Part shown: positions 9,221 to 19,595 of the stretch, in pieces
How the letters are laid out: every line of letters starts with the position of its first letter
Position numbering within the stretch: position 1 is the first letter of the stretch
From: an uncultured Phycicoccus sp.
Lineage (GTDB): Bacteria > Actinomycetota > Actinomycetes > Actinomycetales > Dermatophilaceae
Length of the DNA stretch: 64,000 nt
Direction of reading: 5' to 3'
Assembly: GCF_947495705.1 (NCBI RefSeq)
Contig: NZ_CANLZR010000002.1
Coordinates: forward strand, 248,001 to 312,000
Notes under the pieces: model-generated
The model's database searches: none
What the model saw: the letters and a program-made list of their open reading frames with translations, nothing else
What the model was told of the DNA's origin: nothing
Program-made: the position numbers and the translations under genes

Positions 9221-10138
9221 GTGACTGACGCGATCACCGTCTCGGGCCTGCGCAAGGCGTTCGGCCGCACCGTCGCCCTCGACGGGCTGGACCTCACCGT
9301 GGCCGAGGGCGAGGTGCACGGCTTCCTCGGGCCCAACGGCTCCGGCAAGTCGACGACCCTGCGCGCCCTCCTCGGCCTCCTCCGCCCCGACGCCGGCACT
9401 GCGAGCGTCCTGGGCCGGGACCCCTGGCACGACGCCACCGAGCTGCACCGCGACCTCGCCTACGTCCCGGGGGACGTCGTGCTGTGGCCGACCCTCACCG
9501 GCGGCGAGACCATCGACCTCCTCGGCCGGCTCCGCGGCGGTGTCGACGAGGACCGCCGCCGCCACCTCGTCGAGCGGTTCGAGCTCGACGAGACGAAGAA
9601 GGGCAAGGCGTACAGCAAGGGCAACCGGCAGAAGGTGGCCCTCATCGCGGCCCTGGCCAGCGACGCCCGGCTGCTCCTGCTCGACGAGCCCACCGCCGGC
9701 CTCGACCCGCTGATGGAGCAGGTCTTCCAGGACGAGCTGGTGGCGGTGCGCCGCGACGGGCGCACCGTCCTGCTCTCGAGCCACATCCTCAGTGAGGTCG
9801 AGCGCGCCTGCGACCGGGTGAGCATCGTGCGGGCCGGCAAGGTCGTGGACTCCGGCAGCCTCGCCGAGCTCCGCGGGCTCACCCGCACGCGGGTGCGCGC
9901 CTCGCTCACCGACGTCCCGGACGTGGCCGAGGCGAGCCGCTGGCCCGGGGTCGGCGACGTCGCCGTCGACGGCACCCACCTGAGCTGCGCGGTCGAGGCC
10001 GAGCACCTCGGCACCCTCGTCGCCGAGCTCGCCCGCCGGGGGGTCACCGGGCTCACGTGCCAGCCACCGACCCTCGAAGAGCTCTTCCTCGCCCGCTACG
10101 ACCGCACCAGCCCGGCCTACGAGGAGGTGCCGACATGA
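9221..10138 (+). CDS. ABC transporter ATP-binding protein
   Basis: A 305-residue nucleotide-binding subunit of a drug or lipid exporter. Walker [11 protein letters not shown] is at residues 37-46, the signature region reads [15 protein letters not shown] instead of the usual LSGGQ, Walker B and D-loop are [13 protein letters not shown], and the H-loop is [11 protein letters not shown]. The 80-residue C-terminal extension is common to DrrA/CcmA-type exporters. It is followed, with a four-base overlap, by its membrane subunit. Expression is probably controlled by the divergent GbsR/MarR-type gene. The cargo cannot be predicted. Confidence 0.93.
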   Translation: MTDAITVSGLRKAFGRTVALDGLDLTVAEGEVHGFLGPNGSGKSTTLRALLGLLRPDAGTASVLGRDPWHDATELHRDLAYVPGDVVLWPTLTGGETIDLLGRLRGGVDEDRRRHLVERFELDETKKGKAYSKGNRQKVALIAALASDARLLLLDEPTAGLDPLMEQVFQDELVAVRRDGRTVLLSSHILSEVERACDRVSIVRAGKVVDSGSLAELRGLTRTRVRASLTDVPDVAEASRWPGVGDVAVDGTHLSCAVEAEHLGTLVAELARRGVTGLTCQPPTLEELFLARYDRTSPAYEEVPT

Positions 10139-11733
10139 CCCGCCTCGCCGGCACGGCCGAGCTGCTGCGCCTCGCCGTGCGCCGCGACCGGGTACTGATC
10201 CCGGCGAGCATCCTCGGGCTGCTCGTCCTCGCCCTCGGCTCCGCCCGGGCGACCCTGGACATCTACCCCGACGACGCGACGGCCGCGGCGGGTCTGGGCG
10301 AGATCATCGCCAACCCCGCGGTCGTCGCGATGTACGGCCCGCTGGGCTCGCCCACCGCCGACGCCCTGGCGGTCTTCAAGACGGTGATGATGGGTGCCGT
10401 CCTCACCAGCATCCTCGCGCTCGTCGTCGTCCGCCGACACACCCGGACCGAGGAGGACGACGGGCGGCTCGAGCTGGTCAGCGCCGGCGTCGTGGGGCGC
10501 TGGGCGCCGCTCGCCTCCGCCGTCACCCTCGCCGTCGGCGCCGTCCTCGTGGCAAGCGCGCTGGCCGGCGCCGGGCTGGCCGCCCTCGGGCTGGACGGCC
10601 GGGGCTCCCTGGCGTTCGCCGTGTCGTGGGCCACGGCCGGTCTCGCGATGGTCGGTATCGCCGCCCTCGCCGTCCAGGTGGCGTCGACCACCCGCGGCGC
10701 CGGGGGCCTGGCGTTCGGTGCCGTCGGCGCCGCGTACCTCGTGCGGGCCGCCGGCGACACCGCGACCGAGGGCAGCGCCGTGCACGCCCTCGGCTGGCTC
10801 TCGCCCCTCGGCTGGGCCGGACGGGTCGAGCCGTACGGCGCTGACCGGCTGTGGGTGCTCGGCCTCGGCGTGGGTGTGCTCGTCGTCGGCGTCACCGGCG
10901 CCGTGGCCGTCCTGGACCGGCGCGACCTCGGCGCCGGGCTGCTCCCGGCGCGGAGCGGGCCGTCCCGGGCGGGCCGCTCCCTCGGCGGCCCCTTGGGGCT
11001 CGCCGCCCGGCTCGCGACGGGCACCCTCGTCGGCTGGGTCGTGGGGCTCGTCCTCGGCGGGGCCGTCGTCGGCTCGCTCATGGGGTCCATCGGCAGCCTC
11101 GCCGACAACCCGCAGATGCGCCAGGTCCTGGAGGCGATCGGCGGCAGCGCCGGGAGCGTCGAGGAGATCTACCTCGCGACGGAGACGAAGTTCGTCGCCA
11201 TCGCGGTCGCCGCCGCCGGCATCGGGCTCGTGCTGCGCCTCACCGCGGCCGAGCGAGCGGGGCTCACCGAGTCCGTCCTCGCCACCCCCACCCGGCGGGC
11301 GCACTGGTACGGCGCGCACGTCGCCGTCGGGATCGTCCTGCCAGCCGTCCTGATGACCGTCGTCGGACTCGTCGTCGGGTTCGTCGGCTCGCGGACCAGC
11401 GCCGCGGCCCCGGGCGTCGGCGAGACCCTCGCCGCGTCGCTCGCGACCCTGCCGGCGGTCTGGGTGCTCATCGGGGTCGCGGCCCTGCTGGCCGGCGCCA
11501 CCCCACGGTTCGCCCCGACCGCGTGGGGGGTGGCCCTCGTGGCGTTCGTCGTCGGCGAGCTCGGCCCGACGATGCAGCTGCCGGGGTGGGTCGTCGACCT
11601 CTCCCCGTTCACGCACCTGTCCCAGCTGCCGGGAGGCTCGTTCGCGGCCACGGAGGCGCTGGCGCTCACCCTGCTCGCCGCGGCGCTCGTCCTCGCCGGG
11701 GCCGTCGCCTACGACCGGCGCGACGTCACGTGA
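10135..11733 (+). CDS. ABC exporter membrane subunit (large two-half type)
   Basis: The 532-residue protein has about 12 hydrophobic segments in two halves (first TM near residues 18-40; second half begins near residue 285 with [20 protein letters not shown]). This is the size and form of the polyketide-antibiotic exporter permeases of actinobacteria, where two six-helix ABC-2 permeases are fused, so one copy could serve with an ATPase dimer. An [23 protein letters not shown] loop after the second helix resembles the cytosolic coupling region of that family. The ATG overlaps the ATPase stop. It ends eight bases inside the convergent manC. Confidence 0.87.
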   Translation: MTRLAGTAELLRLAVRRDRVLIPASILGLLVLALGSARATLDIYPDDATAAAGLGEIIANPAVVAMYGPLGSPTADALAVFKTVMMGAVLTSILALVVVRRHTRTEEDDGRLELVSAGVVGRWAPLASAVTLAVGAVLVASALAGAGLAALGLDGRGSLAFAVSWATAGLAMVGIAALAVQVASTTRGAGGLAFGAVGAAYLVRAAGDTATEGSAVHALGWLSPLGWAGRVEPYGADRLWVLGLGVGVLVVGVTGAVAVLDRRDLGAGLLPARSGPSRAGRSLGGPLGLAARLATGTLVGWVVGLVLGGAVVGSLMGSIGSLADNPQMRQVLEAIGGSAGSVEEIYLATETKFVAIAVAAAGIGLVLRLTAAERAGLTESVLATPTRRAHWYGAHVAVGIVLPAVLMTVVGLVVGFVGSRTSAAAPGVGETLAASLATLPAVWVLIGVAALLAGATPRFAPTAWGVALVAFVVGELGPTMQLPGWVVDLSPFTHLSQLPGGSFAATEALALTLLAAALVLAGAVAYDRRDVT

Positions 11734-12805
11734 GGTCGGTGCGGCCCGACGCCTTGAGGGCGTCGACGACCTTCTTCACGTCCTGCGCCCGGGCCCGGGT
11801 CGTGACGAGGACGGCGTCCGGGGTGTCGACGACCACGACGTCGTCGAGCCCCACGACGGCGACCCGCCGGCCACCGGCGGCGACGACGAGCCCCTCGGTG
11901 TCGACGCTCGTCACGTCGGCGGCGTCCCCGACGACCGTCACCGGCCCGTCGCCGTGCGGCAGGAGGCTCGAGAGGCTCGCGAAGTCCCCGACGTCGTCCC
12001 AGCCGAACGGGGCAGGCACGACGACGACCCGGCCGGCGTCGGCGGCCGGCTCGGCGACGGCGTGGTCGATGGCGATCTTCTCGAGCCCCGGCCACAGGTC
12101 GTCGAGCCGCGACGGGTCGGCCGCGATCGCCCGCAGGCCCTCCGCCAGATCGGGGTGCCAGCGCCCGAGCAGGTCGAGGAGCACGCCGGCCCGGACCACG
12201 AACATGCCGGCGTTCCACCGGAACTCACCGGACGCGAGGTAGGCGGCGGCGCGCTCGGCATCGGGCTTCTCGACGAACTCCACGGCGTGCAGCGCGGTCG
12301 CGAACCCGGCGAGCGGGTCACCGGCCCGGATGTAGCCGAAGCCGGTGGCCGGGTGCGTCGGCTCGACGCCGAGGGTGACGAGATGGCCCTCGCGGGCGAC
12401 CTCGACGGCCTCGCGGACGGCGGCGTGGAAGGCGCCGACCTCGGGGATGACGTGGTCGGCGGCGAACGAGCCGATGACCGCGTCGGGGTCCGTGCGCTCG
12501 ACGACGGCGGCGGCGAGCCCGATGGCGGCCATCGAGTCACGCGGGGCCGGCTCGGCCAGGATCCGGGCGCCGTCGAGGTCGGGCAGCTGGCCCCGCACGG
12601 CCTCGGCGTGGGCGGCTCCGGTGACGACGACGACGCGGTCCGACGTCAGCGGTACGAGCCGGTCGACGGTGGCCTGGAGCAGGGTGCGCCCGCTGCCGGT
12701 GAGGTCGAGCAGGAACTTCGGGCGCCCCGCTCGGCTCAGCGGCCACAGCCGGGTGCCCGCCCCACCTGCGGGAACGACGGCCCAGAACCCCTCGACATCA
12801 GGCAT
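11726..12805 (-). CDS. manC: Mannose-1-phosphate guanylyltransferase
   Basis: This 359-residue enzyme makes GDP-mannose from mannose 1-phosphate and GTP for cell-wall mannan, glycolipids and glycoproteins. The nucleotidyltransferase signature VPAGGAGTRLWPLSRAGRPK is near residue 12; VIGSFAADHVI (about 102-112), FGYIRAG, EFVEKPD and FRWNAGMFVVR (about 196-206) follow in the right order for the NTP_transferase domain. The bifunctional isomerase extension seen in some ManC/AlgA enzymes is missing, which is usual in actinobacteria. TACCCT lies 7 nt upstream of the ATG. Confidence 0.94.
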   Translation of the reverse strand: MPDVEGFWAVVPAGGAGTRLWPLSRAGRPKFLLDLTGSGRTLLQATVDRLVPLTSDRVVVVTGAAHAEAVRGQLPDLDGARILAEPAPRDSMAAIGLAAAVVERTDPDAVIGSFAADHVIPEVGAFHAAVREAVEVAREGHLVTLGVEPTHPATGFGYIRAGDPLAGFATALHAVEFVEKPDAERAAAYLASGEFRWNAGMFVVRAGVLLDLLGRWHPDLAEGLRAIAADPSRLDDLWPGLEKIAIDHAVAEPAADAGRVVVVPAPFGWDDVGDFASLSSLLPHGDGPVTVVGDAADVTSVDTEGLVVAAGGRRVAVVGLDDVVVVDTPDAVLVTTRARAQDVKKVVDALKASGRTDLT

Positions 12806-12812
12806 GGCTGTG

Positions 12813-12818
12813 AGGGTA
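12813..12818 (-). promoter_or_regulatory. -10 box of manC (leaderless)
   Basis: TACCCT on the minus strand lies 7 nt before the manC ATG. No Shine-Dalgarno sequence fits in this gap, in line with leaderless translation. Confidence 0.42.
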
Positions 12819-12867
12819 CTCGCCGCCCGCCCCTCGTTCCTCGGCTCCGGGGGGTGCCCGCGGCGGC

Positions 12868-13392
12868 TCAGGCGATCGTCGTCCCGGTGAGGTCGAAGGA
12901 GCGGACGGCGCGCCAGACCCCGTCGCTGTCGTGGAGGTACAGCTCGACGGTGCCGACGGCGAACTCGCACCGGAAGTCCGCGAGGTCCTCGAAGGCCCGG
13001 TCGAGCTCGTCGTCGCCGAGGTGGTGGGCGATCGTCACGTGCGGGTGGTACGGGAACTCCAGGACCCGGGTCACCGGCCCCGACCGCACCGCCGCCTCGA
13101 GCACCTCGCACGCCGCGATGCCGCGCGAGACCTGCACGAAGACCACCGGCGACACCGGCCGGAACGTGCCCGTCCCAGAGAGCACCATGTCGAACGGAGC
13201 CACGCCCGCGCACACGTCGCCGAGGTGCCGGACGAAGTCGTCGACGGCCTCCGGCTCGACGGCGGTCGGCGGCAGGAGCGTGACGTGCGGCGGGATCGCC
13301 TCGGCCATCGGGTCCCCGACGTCGCGGCGGGCGGCCTGCAGCCGGCTCCCCCAGGGCTCGGGGATGGTGACGGCGACTCCGTGGACGGGCAT
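12868..13392 (-). CDS. 2H phosphoesterase (2'-5' RNA ligase family)
   Basis: The 174-residue protein contains the two HxT motifs of the LigT/2H phosphoesterase fold, PPHVTLLPP (residues 34-42) and YHPHVTIAHH (about 114-123). Members act on 2',3'-cyclic phosphates or 2'-5' linkages in RNA or small nucleotides; the substrate is not predictable. It lies downstream of trpS with an 11-bp gap and probably shares its transcript, a common actinobacterial arrangement. A second, only distantly similar 2H protein is encoded at 39112-39624. Confidence 0.87.
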   Translation of the reverse strand: MPVHGVAVTIPEPWGSRLQAARRDVGDPMAEAIPPHVTLLPPTAVEPEAVDDFVRHLGDVCAGVAPFDMVLSGTGTFRPVSPVVFVQVSRGIAACEVLEAAVRSGPVTRVLEFPYHPHVTIAHHLGDDELDRAFEDLADFRCEFAVGTVELYLHDSDGVWRAVRSFDLTGTTIA

Positions 13393-13403
13393 GACCGGAC
13401 TCC

Positions 13404-14429
13404 TCAGCGCGCGGCCGGCAGCAGGCCGACGGCGTCGCGCACCCTCGACATCGTGGCGTGCGCGACCTCGGCCGCCCGGTCGGCACCGTCGGCGAGGATC
13501 CGGTCGAGCTCCGCGGGGTCGTCGAGCAGGGTGCTCATCCGCTGCTGGAAGGGGGTCAGGGCCTCGATGACGACGTCGGCGACCTCCTGCTTGAGGTCCC
13601 CGTAGCCGCGCCCGGCGAAGGCGTCGGCCACGTCGGCCACCGGGGTGCCCGAGAGCACCGAGTGGATGACGAGCAGGTTGGAGACGCCCGGCTTGCCCTC
13701 CGGGTCGTAGCGGACCTCGGCGTCGGTGTCGGTGACCGCGGACCGGATGTTCTTCGCGATCCGCGAGGGGTCCTCCATGAGGTCGATGAGGCCCTTGGGC
13801 GAGGACCCCGTCTTGCTCATCTTGGCAGTGGGCTCCTGGAGGTCCATGATCTTCGCCGCGCCCTTGACGATGTACGGGTCGGGCACGACGAGCGTCTCGC
13901 CGAAGCGGGTGTTGAACCGCTCGGCGAGGTCGCGGGTGATCTCGAGGTGCTGGCGCTGGTCCTCGCCGACGGGGACGTAGGCCGCGTCGTACATGAGGAT
14001 GTCGGCGGCCATGAGCATCGGGTAGGTGAGCAGGCCCACGCTGGCGCTCTGCCCCTTGGCGACCTTGTCCTTGAACTGGGTCATCCGCCGCGCCTCGCCG
14101 TCGCCGGTGAGGCAGTTCATGACCCAGCCGAGCTCAGCATGCGCGGGAATATGGCTCTGGCAGAACACCGCCGAGCGGGTGGGGTCGACGCCGCCCGCGA
14201 TGAACTGGGCGGCGGTCGCCCGCGTGCGACGGCGCAGCACCTGCGGGTCGGTGGGCACCGTGAGGGCGTGCAGGTCGGCGACGAAGTAGTAGGCGTCGAA
14301 GTCGTCCTGGAGCCCGACCCAGTTGACCAGCGCCCCGAGGTAGTTGCCGAGGTGCAGCGAGTCGCTGGTCGGCTGCATCCCGGACAGGATGCGGGGGCGT
14401 GCGGCATCGGCGGTGGAGGCGGCGGGCAT
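13404..14429 (-). CDS. trpS: Tryptophanyl-tRNA synthetase
   Basis: The 341-residue class I synthetase charges tRNA-Trp. The HIGH-like motif is [10 protein letters not shown] (about residues 25-34) after RILSGMQPT; the KMSKS motif is [11 protein letters not shown] (about 202-212); [19 protein letters not shown] is the conserved specificity region. Length is normal for bacterial TrpRS. The gene is divergent from galK with a gap of only 41 bp, and CACAAT lies 6 nt before its ATG, so it is probably leaderless. A 2H phosphoesterase gene follows. Confidence 0.97.
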   Translation of the reverse strand: MPAASTADAARPRILSGMQPTSDSLHLGNYLGALVNWVGLQDDFDAYYFVADLHALTVPTDPQVLRRRTRATAAQFIAGGVDPTRSAVFCQSHIPAHAELGWVMNCLTGDGEARRMTQFKDKVAKGQSASVGLLTYPMLMAADILMYDAAYVPVGEDQRQHLEITRDLAERFNTRFGETLVVPDPYIVKGAAKIMDLQEPTAKMSKTGSSPKGLIDLMEDPSRIAKNIRSAVTDTDAEVRYDPEGKPGVSNLLVIHSVLSGTPVADVADAFAGRGYGDLKQEVADVVIEALTPFQQRMSTLLDDPAELDRILADGADRAAEVAHATMSRVRDAVGLLPAAR

Positions 14430-14435
14430 CGCCCC

Positions 14436-14463
14436 ATTGTGCCCTGTCGCTCCTGCCTAGACT
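14436..14463. promoter_or_regulatory. Divergent leaderless -10 boxes of trpS and galK
   Basis: CACAAT on the minus strand (14436-14441) lies 6 nt before trpS, and TAGACT on the plus strand (14458-14463) lies 7 nt before galK. The two boxes are 16 bp apart, so RNA polymerase could hardly sit on both at once. Confidence 0.45.
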
Positions 14464-14470
14464 CACCGGC

Positions 14471-15628
<1,158 letters not shown>

Positions 15629-15740
15629 CTCCCCCACAGCCGGACCCGACGGCTGCGGCTCTGGTCGGCGAGCCCCTGGCGGCCTATCGTGACGACCACT
15701 GCGCAGCCATGGTGAATGGCGGCGGGGAAAGGACTGCGCT

Positions 15741-17372
15741 GTGGACGGCTCCCCCAGCCTCGCCCCTCCGTCGCAGGGCCGGACCGAGGTGCTCCTCGGC
15801 GTGCTGCGCAACCCGCGCCTCCGGCGGGTGCTCATCGCCTTCCTCCTCTTCAACATCGTCGAGTGGGCGACCTGGATCGCGGTGCTCGTCTGGGCCTACG
15901 GCTACGGCGGGGTGCGGGCCGCGAGCCTCGTCGCCCTCGTCCAGCTCGTCCCGGCGGCGGTCTTCGCCCCGGGGCTGGCCCTCCTCGCCGAGCGCCTCGC
16001 ACACGGCCGGGCGCTGGCCCTCGGGTACGCCGCGCAGGCCCTGGCGTTCATCGGCTGCGGCGCGGCGCTCGCCGCGGGGGCGCAGTTCGCGGTGGTGGCC
16101 GCGCTGGCCGCGGTCGCGTCGGTCACGGTGGCGACGACGCGCCCGGTGCACAACGCCCTGCTCCCCGAGCTCTCCGAGACGACCGCCGAGCTGACCGCGG
16201 GCAACGCGGCCTCCGGGTCGGTGGAGTCGGCGGCCATCCTCGCTGGGCCCCTGCTGAGCGGCCTGCTCATCGTCCCGCTCGGCGCGGGTGGCGTGCTGAT
16301 GACGATGGGCACCCTCTCCTGCGTCGCGGTGGCCCTCGTCGCCAGGCTCGACGTCGCGCGCCTCCCCGCCGGCCCGGGCACGGCCGCGCACGGGGCCCGG
16401 TTGCGCGAGGTGGTACGAGACCCGGTCACCCGGGTTCTCACCGTGCTCGTGGGGGCCGAGTACGTCCTCATCGGAATGGTCGACATCCTGCTCGTGCTGC
16501 TGGCACTGGACCTGCTCGCGATGGGCGAGTCCGGGCCGGGGCTGCTCAACGCGATGCTCGGGGTCGGCGGGCTCGTCGGCGCCGCCGTGACCCTGCTGCT
16601 CGTCGGCCGGCAGCGTCTGTCTCCGGCCATCCTGGTGGGCGGCCTCCTCGCCGGCGGTGCCTTCGCCGTCGCCGGGCTGGCCGAGACCTCCCTCGTCGCC
16701 GTGGCCCTCATCGCCGCGAGCGGCTGCGGGAAGGTCCTCTTCGACGTGTCGGCCCGGACCCTCGTCCAGCGCCTCCTGCCCGAGCGGCTGCTCACGGCGG
16801 TCTTCGGTCTCCAGGAGGCGATGCTCAGTGGCGGCCTCGCGGTGGGCTCGCTGCTGGCACCGATCCTCGTCGCGCTCGTCGGGCCGCGCGGCGCCTTCAT
16901 CGCGGCCGGCTCGTTCCTGCCGCTGCTCGTCCTGGTCACTCTCGCGCAGCTGCGCCGGATCGACCGGGAGGCCGAGGTGCCCGCCGATGTGCTGGCCCTG
17001 CTCCGCGGTGTGCCCCTGCTCGCCGTGCTGCCTCCGCGCGTCGTGGACCGGCTCGCCCGGGACGCGAGCGAGACATCCGTCGCCGCGGGCGCCACGATCA
17101 TCCGGCAGGGGGAGCCGGGGGAACGGTTCTCCGTCATCGCGTCCGGCACGGTGGAGGTCGTGATGGATCGCGTGCCGGTGCGCCGGCTCGGCCCCGGGGA
17201 CTGGTTCGGCGAGCTCGCCCTGCTGCGCGACACCCCCCGCACCGCCACCGTCATCGCTCTCGACGACGTCGTCCTGTGGTCGATCGAGCGCGAGCACTTC
17301 CTCGCCGTGGTGGCGGGCGTCCCGCGTGCCGTCGAGGCCGGCGAGGACTACGCCCAGGGGCACTACCGCTGA
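15741..17372 (+). CDS. MFS-type membrane protein fused to a cyclic-nucleotide-binding domain
   Basis: The 543-residue protein has about 12 membrane segments (residues 25-415) in the manner of major facilitator transporters, and a C-terminal cNMP-binding domain (about 420-540). In that domain the phosphate-binding cassette FGELALLRDTPRTATV keeps the Glu and Arg needed for binding the cyclic nucleotide. The linker starts with LLRGVPLLAVLPPRVVDRLA, the usual first helix of such domains. This suggests transport gated by cAMP or another cyclic nucleotide; the cargo is unknown. GTG at 15741 is preceded by GGAAAGGA at the right spacing. Repeat copy 2 lies just after its stop. Confidence 0.88.
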   Translation: MDGSPSLAPPSQGRTEVLLGVLRNPRLRRVLIAFLLFNIVEWATWIAVLVWAYGYGGVRAASLVALVQLVPAAVFAPGLALLAERLAHGRALALGYAAQALAFIGCGAALAAGAQFAVVAALAAVASVTVATTRPVHNALLPELSETTAELTAGNAASGSVESAAILAGPLLSGLLIVPLGAGGVLMTMGTLSCVAVALVARLDVARLPAGPGTAAHGARLREVVRDPVTRVLTVLVGAEYVLIGMVDILLVLLALDLLAMGESGPGLLNAMLGVGGLVGAAVTLLLVGRQRLSPAILVGGLLAGGAFAVAGLAETSLVAVALIAASGCGKVLFDVSARTLVQRLLPERLLTAVFGLQEAMLSGGLAVGSLLAPILVALVGPRGAFIAAGSFLPLLVLVTLAQLRRIDREAEVPADVLALLRGVPLLAVLPPRVVDRLARDASETSVAAGATIIRQGEPGERFSVIASGTVEVVMDRVPVRRLGPGDWFGELALLRDTPRTATVIALDDVVLWSIEREHFLAVVAGVPRAVEAGEDYAQGHYR

Positions 17373-17383
17373 GCCGCGCCTCC

Positions 17384-17460
17384 CCCGACTTTTCAGGCCA
17401 CGGTCCGCCGACACGCCGCACCGTGACGCATCGACGCGGACGCCAGCATGAGAAGTCGGG
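17384..17460. repeat. Intergenic inverted repeat, copy 2 of 3
   Basis: Left arm CCCGACTTTTCAGGC and right arm GCATGAGAAGTCGGG surround a middle with CCGCCGACACGCCG and GCGGACGCCA. It sits between two convergent genes, within 12 bp of one stop and 6 bp of the other, so it may terminate both. Confidence 0.8.
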
Positions 17461-17465
17461 AGCTG

Positions 17466-18641
17466 TCAGACCTTGCCGCGCAGGATGCGGCGGAAGTACG
17501 TCTGCGGCAGGGCGTAGCGGTCGACCCACCACGTGGCCCGCCGAGGTCGGACGAGGTCGGGGAAGGGGACCGTGGGGGCCGGCCGGCCGTCGCGGTCGAT
17601 CTCGACGAGCATCAGCCGGTGTCGGGCGACCGTGATCGGCATGACGGTGTAGCCGTCGTACCGGGCGAACACGCCGGCATCGGCGGCTGCCATGTTCTGG
17701 GTGAGCACGGCCACCTGCTTGCGCAGTGCGCCGCCGGAGGGCTTGATGCCGAGGTCCGCGACGTCGCCCAGCGACCACACCGCGCCATGCCTGGGGTGGC
17801 GCAGGGTCGCCGGGTCGACGTCGACCAGGCCGGCCGCGGAGGCGCCGGCCAGGTCGCTCTCGGCGACCCAGCGGGGTGCGTGGTAGTGCGGGACGACATG
17901 GGCGTAGCGGAGGTCGTCCAGGTGCTGGTCGCCCGCGGGGGTCGTGACGCTGACCCGTCGCGCGCCGACCGAGCTCACCCTGGCGTCCCGGAGCACCTGC
18001 ACGCCGTACGAGGCCAGGGTCCGCTCGAGCAGGGCGTCGGCCCTCGGCACCCCGATCGGTGAGCTGCCCGGGAGGACCAGGTGGACGTCGAGGTCGTCGA
18101 GCACTCCCGCGCGGCGCCAGTGGTCGCAGGCCATGAACAGCGGCTTCAGGGCGGTCGCGCTGCACGGCGCCGGCTCGGGCGGCATCGTGAACACCACTCG
18201 CCCCCCGGCCAGGTCCCGCAGCGCGGGCCACACCCGGGGCGCGGTCTCGACGACGAAGGTCGACCCCGCCCAGCCCGCCGCGTACGCCTCGACGAGGCCG
18301 GGGGTGGCGTCCCAGTCCTCCTCCAGCCCGGGGCACACGACGAGCCGGGCGCAGCCGACCCGCCTGCCGTCCCGCAGCAGCACGCTCGGACCGCCCGGGT
18401 CGACCGACTCCACCACGGCCTGGATCCAGGTGGCTCCGTCGGGCATCACCGAGGCAGCGGGCCGCTCCAGCAAGGCCATCGACGCCTCCCCGGCTCCCAC
18501 GTAGTTCAGGAGCGGGCGGTACCGGTGGACGGACTCGGACTCCACGATGGCGACGTCCTGCGCCCCGTCGCGCAGCAGCCGAGCGGCCAGGGAGATGCCG
18601 GCATTGCCCCCACCGACGATCAGGACGTCGTGATGCTCCAT
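17466..18641 (-). CDS. Sulfide:quinone oxidoreductase-like flavoprotein lacking the second catalytic cysteine
   Basis: A 391-residue FAD-dependent protein of the two-dinucleotide-binding-domain family. The FAD motif VLIVGGGNAGISLAARLL is at residues 6-23; the second flavin motif includes VWSLGDVADLGIKPSGG. The C-terminus (GYTVMPITVARHRLMLVEID, then YFRRILRGKV) resembles type II, mitochondrial-like sulfide:quinone oxidoreductases. The first catalytic Cys is present in PEPAPCSATALK, but where the family has Cys in GYTSCP this protein has Met (GYTVMP). It may therefore not form the usual trisulfide and could act on another thiol or as a NADH dehydrogenase-like enzyme. Probably membrane-associated by the C-terminal helix. 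Confidence 0.8.
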   Translation of the reverse strand: MEHHDVLIVGGGNAGISLAARLLRDGAQDVAIVESESVHRYRPLLNYVGAGEASMALLERPAASVMPDGATWIQAVVESVDPGGPSVLLRDGRRVGCARLVVCPGLEEDWDATPGLVEAYAAGWAGSTFVVETAPRVWPALRDLAGGRVVFTMPPEPAPCSATALKPLFMACDHWRRAGVLDDLDVHLVLPGSSPIGVPRADALLERTLASYGVQVLRDARVSSVGARRVSVTTPAGDQHLDDLRYAHVVPHYHAPRWVAESDLAGASAAGLVDVDPATLRHPRHGAVWSLGDVADLGIKPSGGALRKQVAVLTQNMAAADAGVFARYDGYTVMPITVARHRLMLVEIDRDGRPAPTVPFPDLVRPRRATWWVDRYALPQTYFRRILRGKV

Positions 18642-18713
18642 GCCGCCCTCTCCCGTCGCTGCCGGCTCACCCCTCGACCGTAGCGGCGGGCGCCGCCCCC
18701 ACCCCCGTCCGTC

Positions 18714-18781
18714 CCCGACTTTTCAGGCCCCCCGTCCGCCGCCACGCCGGTCCGGCGGGGACGCCAGCATGAAAAGTCGGG
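18714..18781. repeat. Intergenic inverted repeat, copy 3 of 3
   Basis: Left arm CCCGACTTTTCAGGC and right arm GCATGAAAAGTCGGG with a middle holding CCGCCGCCACGCCGG and GGGGACGCCA. It lies 12 bp beyond the xthA stop and upstream of the flavoprotein promoter. Confidence 0.8.
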
Positions 18782-18793
18782 AAAGCGCCGGGG

Positions 18794-19591
18794 TCAGAGG
18801 GCGTAGTCGACGAGGACCGGGGCGTGGTCGCTCCAGCGCTCGGCGTACGTCGGCGCCCGGCCGACGTCCGCCCGCACCGCCCGCGCGGCGAGGGGTGCCG
18901 TCGCGAGCTGGTAGTCGATGCGCCAGCCGGCGTCGGTGTCGAAGGCCTTCCCGCGCCAGGACCACCACGTGTACGGCCCCGGGCCCGGCCCGTGGAGCCG
19001 CCGGTGCACGTCGACGAGCCCGTGCTCGGCGGCCCACCGGTCCAGGTGCGCCTGCTCGTCGGGCAGGAACCCGGCCTTGCCCCGGTTGCCCTTCCAGTTC
19101 TTCAGGTCGTCGGCGGTGTGCGCGATGTTGAGGTCCCCGGTGAGGACCGCCGGCCGCCCCTGCGCCGCCCACGACGCGACCCGCTCCCCCAGCGCCTCGA
19201 GGAACCGGTACTTCTCGTCCTGCCGCGGCGTCCCCGCCTCACCGGTGTGGACGTACGCCGACGCCACCGTGACGGCCTCGCCGCCGACGACGACATCGGC
19301 CTCCACCCAGCGCCCGGCGCCCTCGAACTCGGCGCCGACAGCCGTCCGGACGTCCTTGACCGGGTGCCGCGACAGGACGGCCACCCCCGAGCGGCCCTTG
19401 GTCACGCACGGGCTGTGGGCGAGGTCCCACGTCTCGAACACGCTGCCGGACAACGCTGCCCGCAGCTGGGCATCGTCGGCCCGCACCTCCTGCAGGGTCA
19501 CGACGTCGGGCGCGAGCGCGGCGAGCCGGTCGAGCCCGCCGCGGCGGACGGCGGCCCGGATCCCGTTGACGTTGGCCGAGGCGAGAAGCAC
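18794..19591 (-). CDS. xthA: Exodeoxyribonuclease III
   Basis: The 265-residue enzyme is an AP endonuclease and 3'-5' exonuclease of base-excision repair. Motifs: LASANVNGIRAA (residues 3-14), VVTLQEVRAD with the metal-binding Glu (about 30-39), AYVHTGEAG, TGDLNIAHT (about 146-154), and the C-terminal RIDYQLAT and SDHAPVLVDY with the catalytic Asp-His. Its GTG begins only 4 bp after the cysN stop, so it rides at the end of the cysD-cysN transcript. Such coupling to sulfate activation looks incidental. Confidence 0.95.
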   Translation of the reverse strand: MLLASANVNGIRAAVRRGGLDRLAALAPDVVTLQEVRADDAQLRAALSGSVFETWDLAHSPCVTKGRSGVAVLSRHPVKDVRTAVGAEFEGAGRWVEADVVVGGEAVTVASAYVHTGEAGTPRQDEKYRFLEALGERVASWAAQGRPAVLTGDLNIAHTADDLKNWKGNRGKAGFLPDEQAHLDRWAAEHGLVDVHRRLHGPGPGPYTWWSWRGKAFDTDAGWRIDYQLATAPLAARAVRADVGRAPTYAERWSDHAPVLVDYAL

Positions 19592-19595
19592 GCCC

